From NCBI RefSeq assembly GCF_014252095.1, contig NZ_CP059210.1:25773-89772 (forward strand): DNA of 64,000 bases. The letters are read 5' to 3'. This stretch comes from Blattabacterium cuenoti. GTDB taxonomy: Bacteria; Bacteroidota; Bacteroidia; Flavobacteriales; Blattabacteriaceae. Of the stretch, positions 18,687 to 28,327 are shown one piece after another. Under the pieces are notes generated by a model that was not told where the DNA came from, did not search any database, and saw nothing but the letters and a program-made list of their open reading frames with translations. Numbering within the stretch: position 1 is the first letter of the stretch; each line of letters begins with the position of its first letter. Made by a program: the position numbers and the translations under genes.

Positions 18687-19772
18687 ATGAAAACAATAAG
18701 AAATATTATGTTTTTTATACTCATCTTAAAAAGTCTGATCATACAATCAGCCTCAAAACCATTTTTGGAAGAAAAAAGTGTAATGAATTATTATAAAAAT
18801 CCTCCTATTAAAAAATTCGATTTAAATCACATTTATATAGACAATCTATGGAAAAAAATTTTTAATTGGAAAAAAAAATCTTTATATGGAAGAAAAATTT
18901 CACCGAAAAAAAATATCATTATTACCAATATAGAAGCAGAGGAATTAAGATCAAGAATAAATCATCTTAATCAAAAATCTCAAATAAAAATACTTAAGTA
19001 TAACACAATTATCCATGCATCTGTAGAGAGTTATCTTCGTATGGGAAAATATATAGGAAAAATTCTTTCATTATCTGATTATTATTTTCCTATGTTCGAA
19101 GAAAAACTTGAAACCTATCATATTCCTAAGGAATTAAAATATATTGCCATTATAGAATCCAATCTAAATCCCACTATTACATCTAAAGCTGGAGCTCAAG
19201 GGATTTGGCAATTTATGTCTGAAACAGGAAAAATTTATCATTTAAATATCAATCATATTTATGATGACAGAAATGATCCTGTTAAATCTACAGAAGCGGC
19301 TTGTAGATATTTTAAACACTTGTATAATAAAATGGGGAACTGGGAATTAGTTTTAGCTGCCTATAATGCTGGACCAGGAACGATAGAAAAAATTATACAA
19401 CGTCATAAAGAAAAAAAAGACTTTTGGAGCTTATGGGAATTTCTTCCAAAAGAGACAAAAAATTATATTCCAAAATTCATTGCTATTAATTATGTGATGA
19501 ATTATTACAAAGAACATCACATTCCCTCTTATCCACATTTTCATCTTAAATATAAAGAGACAGGATTAGTCACTATAAAAGAAAAAGTTTCTTTAAGATC
19601 CTTATCTTCTGCATTAAACATTTCCTATCAAGATTTGAGATTTCTCAATCCACAATATCTTGTAGATGTTATTCCTATTGGAGAAAAATTTTTTATAAGA
19701 TTACCAAGAGTCAAAATTTCTCTTTTTAAAGAGAGAGAAAGAGAAGGTTTTTTTTCAAAAAAGAAAGATTAA
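18687..19772 (+). CDS. mltD: Membrane-bound lytic murein transglycosylase, MltD type
   Basis: The protein is 361 aa. It has an N-terminal signal sequence (hydrophobic to about residue 22) and an SLT domain with the catalytic Glu in IESNLNP (about residue 157), followed by GAQGIWQFM and AAYNAGPGTIEK. At the C-terminus, one LysM-like domain (VSLRSLSSALNISYQDLRFL) binds glycan. It cleaves peptidoglycan in the periplasm to make room for growth. It sits between tatA and recA. Confidence 0.88.
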   Translation: MKTIRNIMFFILILKSLIIQSASKPFLEEKSVMNYYKNPPIKKFDLNHIYIDNLWKKIFNWKKKSLYGRKISPKKNIIITNIEAEELRSRINHLNQKSQIKILKYNTIIHASVESYLRMGKYIGKILSLSDYYFPMFEEKLETYHIPKELKYIAIIESNLNPTITSKAGAQGIWQFMSETGKIYHLNINHIYDDRNDPVKSTEAACRYFKHLYNKMGNWELVLAAYNAGPGTIEKIIQRHKEKKDFWSLWEFLPKETKNYIPKFIAINYVMNYYKEHHIPSYPHFHLKYKETGLVTIKEKVSLRSLSSALNISYQDLRFLNPQYLVDVIPIGEKFFIRLPRVKISLFKEREREGFFSKKKD

Positions 19773-19831
19773 TTTTTGATTAAAGTGTGGAATAGTTATG
19801 TAGAATCCCGTTGATTTAATATTTAAAAATT

Positions 19832-20833
19832 ATGAATGAAAAAAAAGAAAGATTTGAACAAAAAAAAATGGCATTGAGACTTGTCTTAGATAAAATGGAT
19901 AAGATCTATGGAAAAGGAACAGTAATGCGTATGGGGGATTCTCATAAAGAAAACTTAGAAATTATTTCTTCTGGATCTATTGGATTGGATATTGCCTTAG
20001 GTATAAAAGGATTTCCAAAAGGTCGTATTATAGAAATATTTGGACCAGAATCTTCCGGAAAAACTACTTTAGCTTTACATGCTATTACACAATCTCAGAA
20101 AATTGGAGGATTTGCAGGATTTATTGATGCGGAACATGCTTTTGATTGCGTTTATGCCCAAAAAATAGGAGTAAATATTAAAGAATTAATCATTTCTCAA
20201 CCAGATAATGGAGAACAAGCACTTGAAATAGTAGATAATTTAATAAGATCTGGTGTGATTGATATGATCGTAGTGGATTCCGTAGCAGCTTTAACACCTA
20301 AGAGTGAAATTGAAGGAGAAATGGGAGATTCAAAAATTGGATTACAAGCAAGATTAATGTCTCAAGCTTTGAGGAAGTTGACTTCTAGTATCGGAAAATC
20401 TAAGAGCATTCTCATATTTATTAATCAATTAAGAGAAAAAATTGGAGTATATGGGAATCCAGAAGTCACTACCGGTGGGAATGCTTTAAAATTTTATTCT
20501 TCCATCCGATTGGATATTCGAAAAGGAAATCAAATTAAAAATGGAGAAAAAATTTTAGGAAATAGAACAAAAGTAAAAGTAGTAAAAAACAAACTTTCTC
20601 CTCCTTTTAAAACTGCAGAATTCGATCTTCTGTATGGGGAAGGAATCTCTAAAATAGGAGAGATTCTAGATTTAGGAGTAGATTTAGGAATTATTAAAAA
20701 AAATGGATCTTGGTTCAGTTATGGAGATCTTCAATTAGGTCAAGGACGGGATTCTGTTAAAGAATTCTTAAAAGGTAAAAAAAATATTCTCAATGAAATG
20801 CAAAAAAATATAATAAATCAGTATCTTCAATAG
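19832..20833 (+). CDS. recA: Recombinase RecA
   Basis: The protein is 333 aa. Walker A is GPESSGKTT (residues 71-79), Walker B is [10 protein letters not shown], and [11 protein letters not shown] (loop region) and [10 protein letters not shown] are both present. It catalyses strand exchange in recombinational repair. All core motifs are intact and it looks functional. Confidence 0.96.
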   Translation: MNEKKERFEQKKMALRLVLDKMDKIYGKGTVMRMGDSHKENLEIISSGSIGLDIALGIKGFPKGRIIEIFGPESSGKTTLALHAITQSQKIGGFAGFIDAEHAFDCVYAQKIGVNIKELIISQPDNGEQALEIVDNLIRSGVIDMIVVDSVAALTPKSEIEGEMGDSKIGLQARLMSQALRKLTSSIGKSKSILIFINQLREKIGVYGNPEVTTGGNALKFYSSIRLDIRKGNQIKNGEKILGNRTKVKVVKNKLSPPFKTAEFDLLYGEGISKIGEILDLGVDLGIIKKNGSWFSYGDLQLGQGRDSVKEFLKGKKNILNEMQKNIINQYLQ

Positions 20834-20849
20834 AATCTTCTAAAAAAAT

Positions 20850-21614
20850 ATGAAAATTACTTTTTTAGGCACTGGAACTTCACAAGGGGTTCCTCTTATT
20901 GGTTCTACACATCCAGTATGTCTTTCTAAAAATCAAAAAGATAAAAGACTTAGAAGTTCTATTCTTATTGAAAAAGAAAAAAAAGTTTTTCTGATAGACT
21001 GTAGTCCAGATTTCCGTTATCAAATGTTAAGAAGTAATCATAAAAAATTGGACGCTATTTTGATTACACATGAACATCAAGATCACATAGGTGGGTTGGA
21101 TGAGATAAGATCTATTAATGGGGAAAATCCTATTCCAGTTTATGGATTGCGTCGTGTTTTAGAAAGTGTGAAGAAACGATTTTATTATATTTTTTCGGAA
21201 AATAGAAAATCAAATACTTCAAAAATTTCTATCCACGAATTGGATAGGTATACGAATTTTTTCTTTGTAGAATCTTTTAAAGTTTTTCCTTTATCTATAT
21301 GGCATGGACCTCTTCCTATTTTAGGTTTTCGCATAGAAAATTTTGCATATATTACAGATGCTAGCCGGATTCCTTTTCATACGATACAAAAATTAAAAGG
21401 ATTAGATATTTTGGTTTTAAATGTATTAAGGAAAGTTCCGAAACATCCATCTCATTTTACTTTGTCAGATTCATTGAAAATGATTCAGGAAATTAATCCT
21501 AAAAGAACTTACTTAACTCATATCAGTCATTTACTAGGATTTCATGAGGAAGTACAAATTCAATTACCTAAAAATGTTTATTTAGCTTATGATGAGTTAA
21601 TTATTACTAAATAG
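20850..21614 (+). CDS. Metallo-beta-lactamase-fold hydrolase
   Basis: The protein is 254 aa with the MBL fold. It begins FLGTGTSQGVP, then has the metal site HEHQDH and further ligands in WHGPLP, ITDAS and a C-terminal LTHISHLLG. It resembles PhnP/RNase Z-like hydrolases widely conserved in Bacteroidetes. The substrate (phosphodiester or nucleotide) is not known. It begins 16 bp after recA and may be co-transcribed with it. Confidence 0.82.
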   Translation: MKITFLGTGTSQGVPLIGSTHPVCLSKNQKDKRLRSSILIEKEKKVFLIDCSPDFRYQMLRSNHKKLDAILITHEHQDHIGGLDEIRSINGENPIPVYGLRRVLESVKKRFYYIFSENRKSNTSKISIHELDRYTNFFFVESFKVFPLSIWHGPLPILGFRIENFAYITDASRIPFHTIQKLKGLDILVLNVLRKVPKHPSHFTLSDSLKMIQEINPKRTYLTHISHLLGFHEEVQIQLPKNVYLAYDELIITK

Positions 21615-21663
21615 TTGCTGTTCGGAAATTTTTTTTATGTTTTTTTATGAAAAAAATAATAAT

Positions 21664-24600
21664 ATGCAAACGTTAAAAAATATTCTTTTTTCTACAAGAA
21701 TCACTTCTATTTTGTTTCTATTATTAGCTTTCTCTATGGCTATAGCAACTTTCGTAGAAAAAAAATATTCTACAGATATAGCAAAGATATTCGTTTATGA
21801 ATCTGGATGGTTTGAAAGTCTTCTGTTATTATTTGTAATAAATTTAATGGGAAACATCTGGAAATATCAACTATGGAAAAAGAATAAATTTCCTTTATTG
21901 ATTTTTCATTTATCATTTGTATTTATTTTCATTGGAGGGATGATTTCCAGATACTATAGTTTTGAAGGAATGATGTCTATAAGAGAAGGAGAGAAAAAGG
22001 GGGAAATTCTTTCTAGAAAAAATTACATCAAATTGCAAGTGAATAGAGGAAATCATACAAGATTTTATCAAGATCCTTATATTTTTTCTTCTTTTCATCA
22101 TGGATATAAAAGAAAATTTTTTTTTCAGGGAAATATTTTAAAAATAAAAATTGTAAACTATATTCCTTGTGCAAAAGTCATTCTTTCGAAAAAAAATTCA
22201 GAAGAAAAAATTCTAAAAATTGTTTCAACCAATGAAAAAGAAAGAACGGAAAATTTTCTTAAAAATGGAGAAACAATAAAAATTAATGGAATAGTATTTT
22301 CTCTTAATAGAGAAATTCCTTTTGGAATTCAAATCTTAGAAAAAAAGAATCAACTTTATGTAAAATCTTCTTTTTTTGGAAAAAGTATGAATATGAAGAA
22401 TAAAAAAATTTCCTTTTTATTAAAAAATATTTATACTCCTTTAAAAATAAGACATTTATATGAAATAGAAAATAGGAATAGAAAAAAAAATGGAAAACTG
22501 TATTGGGTTATTCCTGAAGGAATCATAAAAGGAAAATTAGAATATGTAAAATCATGTGATAATGAAAATTCTAATTTTTTGGATGCTATTACGGCAAAAA
22601 TATCGTTTCAAAATAAATCTAAGTTAGTAACTTTTTTAGGAGGAAAAAATATCACGGATATGAGTGATCCTATCTGGTTCAACAATCACAAAATTTCTAT
22701 AGGATATGGATCTATCTTATTCAATCTTCCTTTTTTTTTACGATTAAATAAATTTCAGGTAGAAAATTATCCAGGTTCTGAACTTCCATCTTTTTTTATT
22801 AGCCATGTAACATTAATGGACAAGGATAAAAATAAAAATTTTTTTATTTATATGAACCATGTTTTGAATTACAAAGGATATAGATTTTTTCAATCTGGAT
22901 ATGATCCAGACGGAAAAGGAACGCACTTTTCTGTAAGTAAAGACGATTTAGGGACTAATTTATCATATACAGGTTATTTTTTCATGAGTATTGGAATGTT
23001 TCTTACTTTATTTTGGAAAGGAACTAGATTTAGTTATCTTAAAAGAAAGTTGAAAGTATTATCTAAAATTTCTACTATATTTTTACTATGGATTAGTGGT
23101 AATTTTATTTTTTCTCATGAAAAATTCAAAAAAATTCCTTTAGAAAGCATATCTGATAACATACACATTCCTAAAAAACATGGCGAAAAATTTGGACGTT
23201 TACTTGTCCAAGATCACAGGGGAAGAATAAAACCAATTCATACTCTTTCATTAGAACTCCTCAGGAAAATACATAAAAAAAGTTCTATAGAAAACTTAGA
23301 TGCTAATCAATGGTTTATATCTATACATCAAGATAATATTTTTTGGACACAAATCCCTTTTATTAAAGTAGATCAAAAAGGCGGACTTAAGTTGTTGACT
23401 AAAGTAAAAGCAAATAAAGATAATTATGTGTCTATGATGGATCTATACGTGATAGATCCCCATACCTCAAAATTAAAGTTCCTTTTACAAGAAGATTATG
23501 AAAAAGCTTTCTATAAAAATCCCATTCAAAGAAATGAATATGACAAAGCGGTTATTAATCTTAGTGAACGAATAGGTATCATTCATGGGCTTTTTCAGGG
23601 AAGATATATTCGTATTTTTCCTATTCCAAATGATATGAATCATACATGGTCTAGTTGGGTTAGATTAGATTCCGAAAACTTAAATCCTATTGGATTTTCC
23701 ATGTTTAACCATTATCTTAGATCTTTGTTTCATGCACAGAACGAAAAAAATTGGAATATAGCAGATAATGAGATAAAAAAAATACGATTCTATCAGATTA
23801 AGCATGCTAAACCTATTTTACCTTCAGAAAAAAAAATTTCGATAGAAATTCTTTATAATCGATTGAATATATTTTATTTTTTACCTTTTTTTTATGCCTC
23901 ATTTGGAGTAATTCTCCTGACAATTTCTTTTATAAGAATTTTTTCTCAAAAAAAATACCTGTATTGGATTTCAAAAATTTTCATTTTTCTTTTATCTATT
24001 CTATTTTTTTTTGAATTTTTGGGTTTGATTTCTAGATGGTACATTTCAGGACATGCTCCATGGAGCAATGGATATGAATCGTCTATTTTCATTAGTTGGT
24101 GTTTAGTGGGGATAGGTTTTTTATTTTATCGGAATCAATTTGTATCAGGAGTGACAGCATTAATCGCATCTATTTTGTTAATGATAGCACATGGAGATAC
24201 AATGGATCCAGAAATAACCAATCTTGTTCCTGTTTTAAAGTCCCACTGGTTGATTATTCATGTAGCTATAATAACAGCAAGTTATGGTTTTTTCTTTACA
24301 GGATCCTTTCTAGGGTTTTTAGTTCTAATTTTATATGTCCTAAAAGGAGTCCATTCTAGGATGACGTATCAGAAAAAAATTCAAATTCATATTGATAAAT
24401 TAACTATTATTAATGAGATGAGTTTGACTATAGGACTTTTTTTGTTAACTATAGGAACTTTTTTAGGAGCTGTTTGGGCTAACAATAGCTGGGGACGTTA
24501 TTGGAGTTGGGATCCAAAAGAAACTTGGTCACTCATTAGTATTATGGTTTACGCATTTGTATTACATATGCGTTTAGTTCCTATAATAGGCGGATTTTCT

Positions 24601-24801
24601 TTCAATCTTTCCAGTATTTTAGCAATCAGTTCCATTATCATGACTTATTTTGGGGTAAATTATTATCTATCCGGATTACATTCTTACGCTAGAGGAGAAC
24701 CTTTTTCTATTCCTTTTTGGATTTATTTTAGTTTATTAATTTTAGTAATCATTACAATTCTTTCGTATTATTCAAATACGAAAAAAATAGAGAAGTTATG
24801 A
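21664..24801 (+). CDS. ccsBA: Cytochrome c biogenesis protein, ResB-CcsA (CcsBA) fusion
   Basis: The protein has ~1045 residues. The N-terminal part has ResB-like membrane segments (SILFLLLAFSMAIATF) and a long extracytoplasmic region. The C-terminal part is CcsA-like, with about eight spans and the haem-handling WWD motif (SWGRYWSWDPKETW). It exports haem and attaches it to CXXCH motifs. Clients here are ActA and ActE. ATG at 21664 (MQTLKN) precedes the first span; an in-frame ATG nine codons earlier (21637) is an alternative. Confidence 0.9.
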   Translation: MQTLKNILFSTRITSILFLLLAFSMAIATFVEKKYSTDIAKIFVYESGWFESLLLLFVINLMGNIWKYQLWKKNKFPLLIFHLSFVFIFIGGMISRYYSFEGMMSIREGEKKGEILSRKNYIKLQVNRGNHTRFYQDPYIFSSFHHGYKRKFFFQGNILKIKIVNYIPCAKVILSKKNSEEKILKIVSTNEKERTENFLKNGETIKINGIVFSLNREIPFGIQILEKKNQLYVKSSFFGKSMNMKNKKISFLLKNIYTPLKIRHLYEIENRNRKKNGKLYWVIPEGIIKGKLEYVKSCDNENSNFLDAITAKISFQNKSKLVTFLGGKNITDMSDPIWFNNHKISIGYGSILFNLPFFLRLNKFQVENYPGSELPSFFISHVTLMDKDKNKNFFIYMNHVLNYKGYRFFQSGYDPDGKGTHFSVSKDDLGTNLSYTGYFFMSIGMFLTLFWKGTRFSYLKRKLKVLSKISTIFLLWISGNFIFSHEKFKKIPLESISDNIHIPKKHGEKFGRLLVQDHRGRIKPIHTLSLELLRKIHKKSSIENLDANQWFISIHQDNIFWTQIPFIKVDQKGGLKLLTKVKANKDNYVSMMDLYVIDPHTSKLKFLLQEDYEKAFYKNPIQRNEYDKAVINLSERIGIIHGLFQGRYIRIFPIPNDMNHTWSSWVRLDSENLNPIGFSMFNHYLRSLFHAQNEKNWNIADNEIKKIRFYQIKHAKPILPSEKKISIEILYNRLNIFYFLPFFYASFGVILLTISFIRIFSQKKYLYWISKIFIFLLSILFFFEFLGLISRWYISGHAPWSNGYESSIFISWCLVGIGFLFYRNQFVSGVTALIASILLMIAHGDTMDPEITNLVPVLKSHWLIIHVAIITASYGFFFTGSFLGFLVLILYVLKGVHSRMTYQKKIQIHIDKLTIINEMSLTIGLFLLTIGTFLGAVWANNSWGRYWSWDPKETWSLISIMVYAFVLHMRLVPIIGGFSFNLSSILAISSIIMTYFGVNYYLSGLHSYARGEPFSIPFWIYFSLLILVIITILSYYSNTKKIEKL

Positions 24802-24811
24802 ATATTCTTTC

Positions 24812-25612
24812 ATGTTAAAAGTAGTAAAAAAACATTTTAAAAAAAAGGGAAGCACCCTATTCAGAGATGCGTTTGGAAATTTACATTTTATAAAACGTTT
24901 TTTAATTTTCACTTTTGGTTGTATTTCTTATAATCGTTATAATGGATTTAATCAATTACAATTAAAGGGAACAGAATACATTAAAGATCTTCCTGATAAA
25001 AGAGTTCTTTTTGTTTCTAATCATCAAACTTATTTTGCAGATGTTTTCGCTATGTTTCATGTATTTTGCAGTGTTAAAAATGGATTTATAAATACAATCA
25101 AAAATCCTATTTATCTTTTAAATCCAAAAGTTAATCTATATTATGTAGCGGCGAAAGAAACAATGAATAAGGGGTTTCTTACAAGATTGTTTACTTATTC
25201 AGGAGGCATTACTGTAAAGAGAACATGGAGAGAGGGAAATAAAAGAATAAATAGGTCAGTAGATATATCTGAAATTACTCGTATGGGAACTGCTTTAGAT
25301 GACGGATGGTTAATTACTTTTCCTCAAGGAACTACTAAAGCTTTTGCACCTGGACGTAGAGGAATTGTTCATGTTATAAGAAAATTTACCCCTATAGTGG
25401 TTCCTATTGTTTTAGATGGATTTCAAAAAGCTTATGATAAAAAAGGAATTAGAATCAAAAAAAAGGGAGTATTACAAAAAATGATTTTTAAAGCTCCCAT
25501 AAAATGGGATTTAAAAAATGATACTACTGAGATGATTATGGAAAAAATTATGGATGCTATAGAACAATCTCCAAAATATAGAAATAAAACCCAATCAATC
25601 ACAATCAGTTAA
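24812..25612 (+). CDS. plsC: 1-acylglycerol-3-phosphate acyltransferase (PlsC family)
   Basis: The protein is 266 aa. The acyltransferase block I (NHQTYFAD, H71 and D76) is present, while block III reads FPQGTT where the common form is FPEGTR. The Gln/Thr variant, followed by FAPGRRGI, is my recollection of the usual Bacteroidetes form, so it need not mean loss. It makes phosphatidic acid for membrane lipids. It starts ten bases after ccsBA and ends three bases before alaS. Confidence 0.82.
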   Translation: MLKVVKKHFKKKGSTLFRDAFGNLHFIKRFLIFTFGCISYNRYNGFNQLQLKGTEYIKDLPDKRVLFVSNHQTYFADVFAMFHVFCSVKNGFINTIKNPIYLLNPKVNLYYVAAKETMNKGFLTRLFTYSGGITVKRTWREGNKRINRSVDISEITRMGTALDDGWLITFPQGTTKAFAPGRRGIVHVIRKFTPIVVPIVLDGFQKAYDKKGIRIKKKGVLQKMIFKAPIKWDLKNDTTEMIMEKIMDAIEQSPKYRNKTQSITIS

Positions 25613-25615
25613 ACC

Positions 25616-28279
25616 ATGAAATACGAATATATCAGAGATACTTTTCTGGATTTTTTTCAAAAAAAGAAACACAAAATTATTTCCTCTTTTCCTATTTATT
25701 TAAAAGACGATCCTACACTTTTTTTTATTAATGCAGGGATGAATCCTTTCAAAGAATATTTTTTAGGACATAAAAAACCGGAATATTCACGAATTGTAAA
25801 CGTTCAAAAATGTCTTAGAGTTTCTGGAAAACACAATGATTTAGAAAATGTTGGACATGATAACTATCATCATACTATGTTTGAGATGTTAGGAAATTGG
25901 TCTTTTGGAGACTATTCTAGAAAAGAAACCATAGAATGGGCTTGGGAACTTTTAACAAAAGTATATAATATTCCAGAGAACAACCTTTATATATCCATTT
26001 TTATTGGAGATGAAAAAGAAGGTCTATCTATGGACAAAGAAACTTTTCAACATTGGAAAACTTTTATAAAGAAAGAAAATCTTGTTTTTTTTGGGAAAGA
26101 AGAAAATTTTTGGGAAATGGGATCTATAGGTCCTTGCGGTCCTTGTTCTGAAATTCATATCGATCTTCGAAATAAAGAAGAAAAAGAAAAAATACCTGGT
26201 AAATATCTGATTAACAAAAAAAACCCTAAGGTTATAGAAATTTGGAACCTCGTTTTTATAGAATTTTATAGAAAATCCGATGGAACCTTAGAAAAACTTT
26301 CTACAAAACATGTAGATACTGGAATGGGATTGGAAAGACTCTGTATGGTTTTGCAAGGAAAATTTTCTAGTTATGATACGGATATATTTTTTCCAATAAT
26401 TAAAGACATAAAAGAATCTTTAGGAGTAATTTATAAAGAAGAATTTAACCAAGATATATCTATACGCATTGTCGCAGATCATTTAAGAGCTCTTGTTTTT
26501 TCTATTTCCGATGGACAATTACCATCGAATAATGGAGCCGGGTATGTAATAAGAAGGTTATTAAGAAGAGCAGTTATCTATGTGACTCGTTTTTTATATC
26601 AAAAAGAACCTTTTGTTTATAAATTTGTGGATTCTTTAATTAGAAGAATGAAAAATTCTTTTCCTGAATTGGAAAAGAAAAAAGATTACATAAAAAATGT
26701 TATAAAGGAAGAAGAATTTTCTTTTTTTCAAGTTCTTGAAAAAGGTTATGAAAGGATTCAACATATAATTCTAAAAGCTAAAGAAAAAAATCAAAAAGTT
26801 CTTGATGGAAGGAGTATATTTCAATTATACGATACTTATGGATTTCCATTAAAATTGTCTAAAATTTTTGCAAAAAAAAGTAACTTATGTATCGATGAAA
26901 AATCATTTGAAAAAAGATTATTAACACAAAAAGAAAAATCTCACAAGAAGAAGAATATCCTCATAAAAAATGACTGGGTAAAAGTTCATGAAAGTCAGTT
27001 TTTTCATGAAAAAAATAATTTTATAGGATATGATTTTCTAGAATGTCATATCCTCATTATTCAATATAGAAAAATAGAGGATAAAATTAAGGAAAATCAT
27101 TATTATGAATTAGTTTTTTCAAAAACACCTTTTTATCCTGAAGGAGGGGGACAATTAGGAGATACTGGTTTTATAAAAAATAATCTTGAAAAAATTTTCA
27201 TTGAACAAACTAAAAAAGAAAATTCTATTATTATACATCTTGTTCGAAAGCTTCCTGTAGATATTTATTCTCGTTTTCAAGCTATTGTAAATAAAAATAG
27301 AAGAAAAAAAATTGAAAAAAATCATACCTCTACTCATTTATTACATTTTTCTCTGAAAAAAGTTTTAGGAAAACATATTCAACAAAAAGGATCTTATGTA
27401 GGAGAGGATTACCTTCGTTTTGACTTTTCACATCCGAAAAAAATAACTGTTGAAGAATTGTTCAAAATAGAAGAAATGGTTCAAAAATTAATTTTTTCAA
27501 ATCTTCATTTAGAAGAAAAACGATCTTTTCCTTTACAAGAAGCAATCAAAAAAGGATATAGTGGGATATTTTACGAAAAATATGAAAAAGAAGTACGTGG
27601 GATTACATTTGGTGATTCTTCTGAATTATGCGTTGGAACACATGTAAAGAATACTGGATGTATTCAAGTTTTTTCCATTTTTTCTGAGTTATCTGTATCG
27701 CATGGAATACGAAGAATAAAAGCTTTTACTTACGAAAAAGCCATTCAATATTTAAAGTCTATTCATTTTCAAGAGAAATCTTTGAGAAAAATTATGAATA
27801 ATACAGAATCTACGATAAAAAGCTTCATTAATTTACAAAAAAAAAATAAAAAACTAAAAATAGAACTGGAAAAATTGCAATATCAACAAATAAAAATTTT
27901 CAAAAAAGAATATCTTCTGAAAGCTATTCAATTGCCTTCTATTACATATATATGTGATATTTCTTTTGAAGAAAAGGATTTTGATCCTAATCTTTTAAAA
28001 AAAACTATTTTAGATTTACGAGATGTAATATTTAATTTATTTATGATAGTGGGATTTATCAAAGATAAAAAACCAATAATTTTTATATCTATTTCCGATC
28101 ATATTATCAAGAATAAAAATATTCATGCTAATCAAATTATACGTAAAATGTCGGATGACATTCATGGAACATATTGGGGGAAATCTTTTTTTGCCACGGC
28201 TATAGGGAGTAATCAAAATGGATTAAATTTAGTGTTAAAGAAAACCAAAGAATATCTAAAATATTTTAGATCTTTTTGA
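25616..28279 (+). CDS. alaS: Alanyl-tRNA synthetase
   Basis: The protein is 887 aa, full length. The aminoacylation domain has NVQKCLRVSGKHNDLENVG and HHTMFEMLGNWSFGDY. The editing domain has the zinc/catalytic HTSTHLLH and CVGTHVKNTG. A C-Ala-like segment ends the protein. All expected domains are present and it appears functional. Confidence 0.97.
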   Translation: MKYEYIRDTFLDFFQKKKHKIISSFPIYLKDDPTLFFINAGMNPFKEYFLGHKKPEYSRIVNVQKCLRVSGKHNDLENVGHDNYHHTMFEMLGNWSFGDYSRKETIEWAWELLTKVYNIPENNLYISIFIGDEKEGLSMDKETFQHWKTFIKKENLVFFGKEENFWEMGSIGPCGPCSEIHIDLRNKEEKEKIPGKYLINKKNPKVIEIWNLVFIEFYRKSDGTLEKLSTKHVDTGMGLERLCMVLQGKFSSYDTDIFFPIIKDIKESLGVIYKEEFNQDISIRIVADHLRALVFSISDGQLPSNNGAGYVIRRLLRRAVIYVTRFLYQKEPFVYKFVDSLIRRMKNSFPELEKKKDYIKNVIKEEEFSFFQVLEKGYERIQHIILKAKEKNQKVLDGRSIFQLYDTYGFPLKLSKIFAKKSNLCIDEKSFEKRLLTQKEKSHKKKNILIKNDWVKVHESQFFHEKNNFIGYDFLECHILIIQYRKIEDKIKENHYYELVFSKTPFYPEGGGQLGDTGFIKNNLEKIFIEQTKKENSIIIHLVRKLPVDIYSRFQAIVNKNRRKKIEKNHTSTHLLHFSLKKVLGKHIQQKGSYVGEDYLRFDFSHPKKITVEELFKIEEMVQKLIFSNLHLEEKRSFPLQEAIKKGYSGIFYEKYEKEVRGITFGDSSELCVGTHVKNTGCIQVFSIFSELSVSHGIRRIKAFTYEKAIQYLKSIHFQEKSLRKIMNNTESTIKSFINLQKKNKKLKIELEKLQYQQIKIFKKEYLLKAIQLPSITYICDISFEEKDFDPNLLKKTILDLRDVIFNLFMIVGFIKDKKPIIFISISDHIIKNKNIHANQIIRKMSDDIHGTYWGKSFFATAIGSNQNGLNLVLKKTKEYLKYFRSF

Positions 28280-28327
28280 TAGTTTGTGTTAAATTGTTTA
28301 TTAAATTAGCGAAAAATTTTGTATAAG